DNA from: Candidatus Helarchaeota archaeon
GTDB lineage: Archaea > Asgardarchaeota > Lokiarchaeia > Helarchaeales > HEL-GB-A
Length of the DNA stretch: 18,386 nucleotides
NCBI GenBank assembly: GCA_016840125.1
Contig: JAEOSY010000627.1
Span: 1-18,386, forward strand
Direction of reading: 5' to 3'
In this document: one piece after another, positions 15,601 to 18,386 of the stretch
How positions within the stretch are numbered: the stretch's first letter is position 1
Layout of the letters: every line of letters begins with the position of its first letter
The notes under the pieces: generated by a model
The model's database searches: none
Told to the model about the DNA's origin: nothing
What the model saw: only the letters and a program-made list of their open reading frames with translations
Made by a program: the position numbers and the translations under genes

Positions 15601-18386
15601 TGTCAACATTTCCAAACGCAATGAAGGGGGTGTGATTCTCCGAAACACCAAGTAGGAACTTTGCGAAATCCTGTGCTTCTTGGTGCATAATCTGTGTGAG
15701 AGAAAGTTCTTTCGGTTTGAATTCATTTTTTCGTTGGTAGAGGAATTTACGCACAGAAACCCGCCGGAAGAGTGCAGAAAGTCTGTTTTTACCTCTCTTT
15801 GTGAGGAAATAGACCCGGCGATTCCACTCATCTTGATCCGACTCAAAATCCGCGAGCGTAATTTCCCCCCGACGAATGGCTAAGAGGAGTTGATGGCGGA
15901 AGGGGGGGCGGTAGGCATCCATGAAATCAAAGAGGAATTCTCGATTGCGTTTTGTCTCTACTCTACGAGTAATTTGCCGGGGGGTTTGTGCGTCTTTTGG
16001 TTTATGGCGGCGTTTATGCAGGAGTCCCGCACCGGGGTAGTATTTGGAGAACCCTGCCTGCCCCAATGCCTCCGCTACTTCCTTCTGTAGCAGAAAGTAG
16101 AGATAATTCAGGGCTGCGTTGTACCGATCAAATGCCTTCGCACCGTAGTATAACGGGGTGCGAACATAGCGATGGCTTTGCCGACCCAGAAAGCGATATT
16201 TGCTGGGGAGGGCGTGCTTGATACCTAACCAAATGGCACTCTCCGCGTTCCCCTCTTGGGAACGTAACTTGTTGATGTAGTGAATGTAATCAATATCTTC
16301 CTGATTTTGATCTTCCAGTGCTTGCAGCTCCCGAATGGCAAAAAAGGAGAGGGTTACATGGTCGAGTTGCTTATAAACTAAATCCTGTATCGCTTTTGAG
16401 GGGAGGGAACTAGAGCTTATCAGGTCTTTCAGTTCATACGTGTAGAAAATGTTCGATTGCATCTTCGCCAGTATGAATTCATGCGCTTTCTCCGTCAATT
16501 CCTTCCCCTGTAAGGTCCATAGAGCCTCGCGTAACGCTTTCGCTCGTTCATCTTCGTCCTGAGCTGCTTGAATCTGTTGCTCAGATCGGGGGTGAATGGG
16601 AATTTGATGCGCCTTCAGGATCGCCCGCCCGGATTCGATTTCCCCTCCGGCGAGGATAATATCAAGGATTTCATCGAAAAAATAGGTTTTGCGGTATTGA
16701 TGATTGTAGTAGGTTTTCGCAAGGGGTAAATGGGATTTTTCCGTCTGAGTGACATACAATGTCCAGTCCTTTGGTAAAAAGATGGAACGGGGGGTCGGAT
16801 CAAGCGTAATAAAAGGCAACCCTTGTGCGTCCGTATCAAATTTCTCATCGGGGATGGTGGTATACAGTTGTCCGACGTACCGCCCTTGCCGAGTGCGCCA
16901 CAGTAAAATATTACAGTGCATACATTTCCGTAAGCGTTGGAGCGTCGGGATTTGTACCGTCCCCACCTTGCCGCATTGGGGGCATTTCACTTGTCCGTCA
17001 AGGACTTCGAAATCAGGGATCGAAATGCGACTCTCTAAGGTGTGCCGGAATTCATCACAGGCGGGATCTTGCCCAATCCGTTCCACCTTCCCCTTCGTGC
17101 ATTGCTTTCGTCGTGCGCGTTCCGACGTTCTAATGGTGGGGTCCTCTTTAAAAAAGACACACTCCTGACAGCGATCCTCTGTAGGGGGTAGGGGTACATA
17201 CTCAAAATGCCAGTAGCGTTCAAGGGGTCTCTTCCTCTTCGGGGAGTACTCCTTGCGTTTAATCACATCTCCCTGAAGGGTGCGGTTGAGGGCGGCATAG
17301 ATCGAGCTGACCGAGGCCGAGAGGTGATGGATTTCTTTTTTGGCAAAATATTGGGTGAGTTCGCTTTGGATCTCCTTGATGGTTGCACCCTTTCCTTTTC
17401 TTTTCCGTAAGATCTTTAAAATTGGGGTGCGATAATGAGAAACTGGGGTGAAAGAGGAGTGAGGGCGATTGAGAGGTTTCCGAATCCCGCACTCATCGGG
17501 TGATTGGAAGCGTTGGATCATCCGAGCGAGGCGGGGGGGCATAACTTTTTCATGTTCGAGAGCTTTTTTTGGGGAAATGGAATAGTATTGAATTTTTTTC
17601 CTTTTCTTCGCCCAAGTATGGAGCTTACTCCCCCTATAAATAGAATGAAAGCTGCTGGCGAGCCAAATCCCGACCCGACGAAGCACCTGTTCATCCCCCT
17701 CTGTTATCCCCTCCTTCTTTCGCAATAGTTTATTTTGGAGGAGTTTTTTGGCATGGTAGCGTTTCAAGAACCTCTTGATGGCGACCAACGGGACGGGGAG
17801 GCTCACCCACCGGGTTATTTCTCCAATGAGAAATTTACTGTAATGCAAATTAAATTGTTTATTACTGACCATTGGATTCTCTGCAAGTGGCGGACTCCCC
17901 TTTAATCCTCTGAATACGTTAGAAAGTGCAAAAAACAAAGAACTACATTGAAGAACTGCGTCCCAACTCTGGAAAAATTGAATTCCGCGAAGTGCCGCGT
18001 TGAGATCAAGCCCACTCGTCACAATGGCGTTGCCCAGATGGGTAAGACCATACTTTCCCTTCTGTTCTCGAATCAGTTCGTTCTCCAGTAAATCGGTTAG
18101 GATGGATTCAAAATTATACCGTTCTAATTCATCATCATTGAAATGAATGTTTTGATACCGTTCCAAATATGATACTAGTCGCTTTTTTGAGAACTGATGT
18201 CGGAACAGGGTTTCCAACATCAACCGAGGTAAATGACGGGGGCGCACCCGCGGCGGAGCCATTTCCAAGTGAAATCCTAAGATTTTTTTATAATCATCAT
18301 TGACTCTCACTTTGGTCTCATAGAACCAATCTCGCGGAAAGTAATCCCACCCCGGAAAATGATAAGACCCTAAATCTATGTGTGCG
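12671..18386 (-). CDS. Giant Cas1-DHH fusion protein (winged helix, zinc, Cas1, DHH/DHHA1, RecA-like), 5' end beyond window
   Basis: The protein has at least 1,879 residues (numbering from GTG 18310). The frame stays open to the edge and that GTG lacks a ribosome site, so the N-terminus is probably outside. Order: winged helix (about 25-97); second one (295-350); cysteines 381, 384, 404, 418; zinc ribbon CPQC/CMHC (443-466). Cas1 covers about 480-888, with an N-lobe (YFFDEILDIILAGGEIESG) and a catalytic lobe: Glu690, GRQSHRYVR, GAGLLHK (His765), FDFMDAYRP (Asp795, Asp798). DHH phosphoesterase follows: HRDRDGFNSA (960-969), VVVADFA (Asp1022), WYDHHAHP (1054-1061), DTQTDAW (1079-1085), then DHHA1-like LSVRSY...GIHAHP (1236-1260). 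Residues 1375-1600 resemble RadB/RecA with a lost Walker A. A second DHHA1-like stretch lies near 1680-1720. Inferred role: trims DNA ends (DHH) and integrates them (Cas1). It is more GC-rich than its neighbours. No Cas2 or CRISPR array accompanies it. Confidence 0.85.
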   Translation of the reverse strand, partial: AHIDLGSYHFPGWDYFPRDWFYETKVRVNDDYKKILGFHLEMAPPRVRPRHLPRLMLETLFRHQFSKKRLVSYLERYQNIHFNDDELERYNFESILTDLLENELIREQKGKYGLTHLGNAIVTSGLDLNAALRGIQFFQSWDAVLQCSSLFFALSNVFRGLKGSPPLAENPMVSNKQFNLHYSKFLIGEITRWVSLPVPLVAIKRFLKRYHAKKLLQNKLLRKKEGITEGDEQVLRRVGIWLASSFHSIYRGSKLHTWAKKRKKIQYYSISPKKALEHEKVMPPRLARMIQRFQSPDECGIRKPLNRPHSSFTPVSHYRTPILKILRKRKGKGATIKEIQSELTQYFAKKEIHHLSASVSSIYAALNRTLQGDVIKRKEYSPKRKRPLERYWHFEYVPLPPTEDRCQECVFFKEDPTIRTSERARRKQCTKGKVERIGQDPACDEFRHTLESRISIPDFEVLDGQVKCPQCGKVGTVQIPTLQRLRKCMHCNILLWRTRQGRYVGQLYTTIPDEKFDTDAQGLPFITLDPTPRSIFLPKDWTLYVTQTEKSHLPLAKTYYNHQYRKTYFFDEILDIILAGGEIESGRAILKAHQIPIHPRSEQQIQAAQDEDERAKALREALWTLQGKELTEKAHEFILAKMQSNIFYTYELKDLISSSSLPSKAIQDLVYKQLDHVTLSFFAIRELQALEDQNQEDIDYIHYINKLRSQEGNAESAIWLGIKHALPSKYRFLGRQSHRYVRTPLYYGAKAFDRYNAALNYLYFLLQKEVAEALGQAGFSKYYPGAGLLHKRRHKPKDAQTPRQITRRVETKRNREFLFDFMDAYRPPFRHQLLLAIRRGEITLADFESDQDEWNRRVYFLTKRGKNRLSALFRRVSVRKFLYQRKNEFKPKELSLTQIMHQEAQDFAKFLLGVSENHTPFIAFGNVDNMQKVKGYYYRIQQIADYRVPSAPYRPKLRVPTVTDVSTTLQEQVRSLPKNVIIVTHRDRDGFNSALLLMIKYYKHMPNVHVIVAENHPHHQLYLKKVLTEQVPRLLTDEAQNIVVVADFAIQEDLQVYRNIKRKYLEQVGGFDDLLIWHWYDHHAHPNVPPTILQQQVGVHVHHDTQTDAWRILWHELKRDFDPAEISKRHKHLIQLYSKLVVRSTGGLKYPADSDYLQNWYAWFLAYWARRQRRRKNWTRFFKHLCQLRQPPPTPALDEPKKKPLSDPLIHGSLHNTSTGQTFALLVFRQSFPIARVREILRHYTPHLPDAVVCYWHDHTLSVRSYNKQVRVSGLLLDQGIHAHPYTGPIYTPRQRVYSLTLRTGPPPLSLYLYRYRPLDKVIEWISKSVLTENPADLLPDDPLNVATLPTSKYYWWRYEIRNQITYEIPIGFIDGILRDLDEEKEVLPPISFPFSEKQTFTLPRNQVSILYTHWRDRFTITSLLHYLIHTYLTHHPPDNFMPPPTILYIDTTNHTLQFKHLLRFGIPLSSLQTALHFTQIKDFRTLDSFLKNHLRTLIKLLNICLIILPSVFNLLEEHLAEQTIRPYLFWSKLGDLQHRFINDLQQIIHGTDTSLLITRNSTLFDPEDQLIHPRLPLRVRGAIKSKIFVRSTRRRVHLIQQFNDSGTILEAPNVVKITRPAMKSPDEVHLSDFSETLQETIDFTVPTPPILNEFAELERKLDRLPYIRETIYRMKYLVCQFKPNAGNIQNLQAYLEQLKPNRSFDLILWPNGNYSIYNSKVNLQVLEQYGGDTRQEGHGMYFNRVHSDVSSFEKFLQKLTLQFFEFNQLLRYLWRLRDDLKTVGEQDTKRIQALSKEEFQEADVETLSNALLPLFYPFPPLHPWIITQTWEDFLTELQLYFTWKEIDDISNTILNNLEMLQDYAEKEQIETALQSGLRKGLRYLALKNERPKIPNNTMKFREF

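Noticed and set aside
16749..17168. Long plus-strand frames opposite the giant gene
   Set aside because: They are reverse-frame shadows of a strongly coding GC-rich gene, with no ribosome sites or domain patterns.
12671..18386. A classic casposon
   Set aside because: No PolB, HNH gene or terminal inverted repeat is visible, and the Cas1 is embedded in a far larger protein. The right flank is missing, so it is not fully excluded.

Overview
The window looks archaeal and most likely comes from an Asgard-type archaeon. This is inference, as there is no rRNA or other marker. The reasons are an MglA-type small GTPase beside a possible Roadblock-fold protein, a polyprenyl (GGPP-type) synthase, a lysine-rich helix-hairpin-helix protein, TATA-like boxes upstream of several genes, and GTG/TTG starts mixed with good GGAGG ribosome sites. 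Nearly all genes lie on the minus strand. The exception is a small ribbon-helix-helix gene at 7423-7569.

Reading right to left (the direction of transcription): 12671-18386 is one giant open frame of at least 1,879 codons, cut by the right edge. It reads as a multidomain DNA enzyme: winged helices, cysteine clusters (zinc ribbon), a complete Cas1 domain with E690, H765 and D795/D798, a DHH phosphoesterase with all its metal motifs, a DHHA1-like part, a degenerate RecA/RadB-like fold, and a C-terminal region with a second DHHA1-like stretch. No Cas2, Cas4, CRISPR effector or CRISPR array is visible. Downstream is an RNase H-fold (DUF3800-like) protein with a DESG motif (11251-12450). Next is a 630-bp non-coding stretch with four degenerate 41-bp tandem repeats (10701-10864), placed just upstream of the promoter of a small, apparently frame-broken gene (10127-10621).

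7615-10000 is a two-gene HEPN cassette: an ApeA-like protein overlapping an AbiTii-HEPN protein. Both families are tied to abortive phage defence, so 7.6-18.4 kb reads as a defence island. The Cas1-DHH giant is its novel component.

4455-7057 holds a small operon (repeat-bearing protein, PD-(D/E)XK-like protein, small helical protein, Roadblock-like protein), then the MglA-like GTPase with its own TATA box and a pair of 13-bp direct repeats. 3022-4218 is the HhH protein. The left end carries two tandem GlcD-family FAD oxidases (2932 to 254), translationally coupled to a polyprenyl synthase that runs off the left edge.
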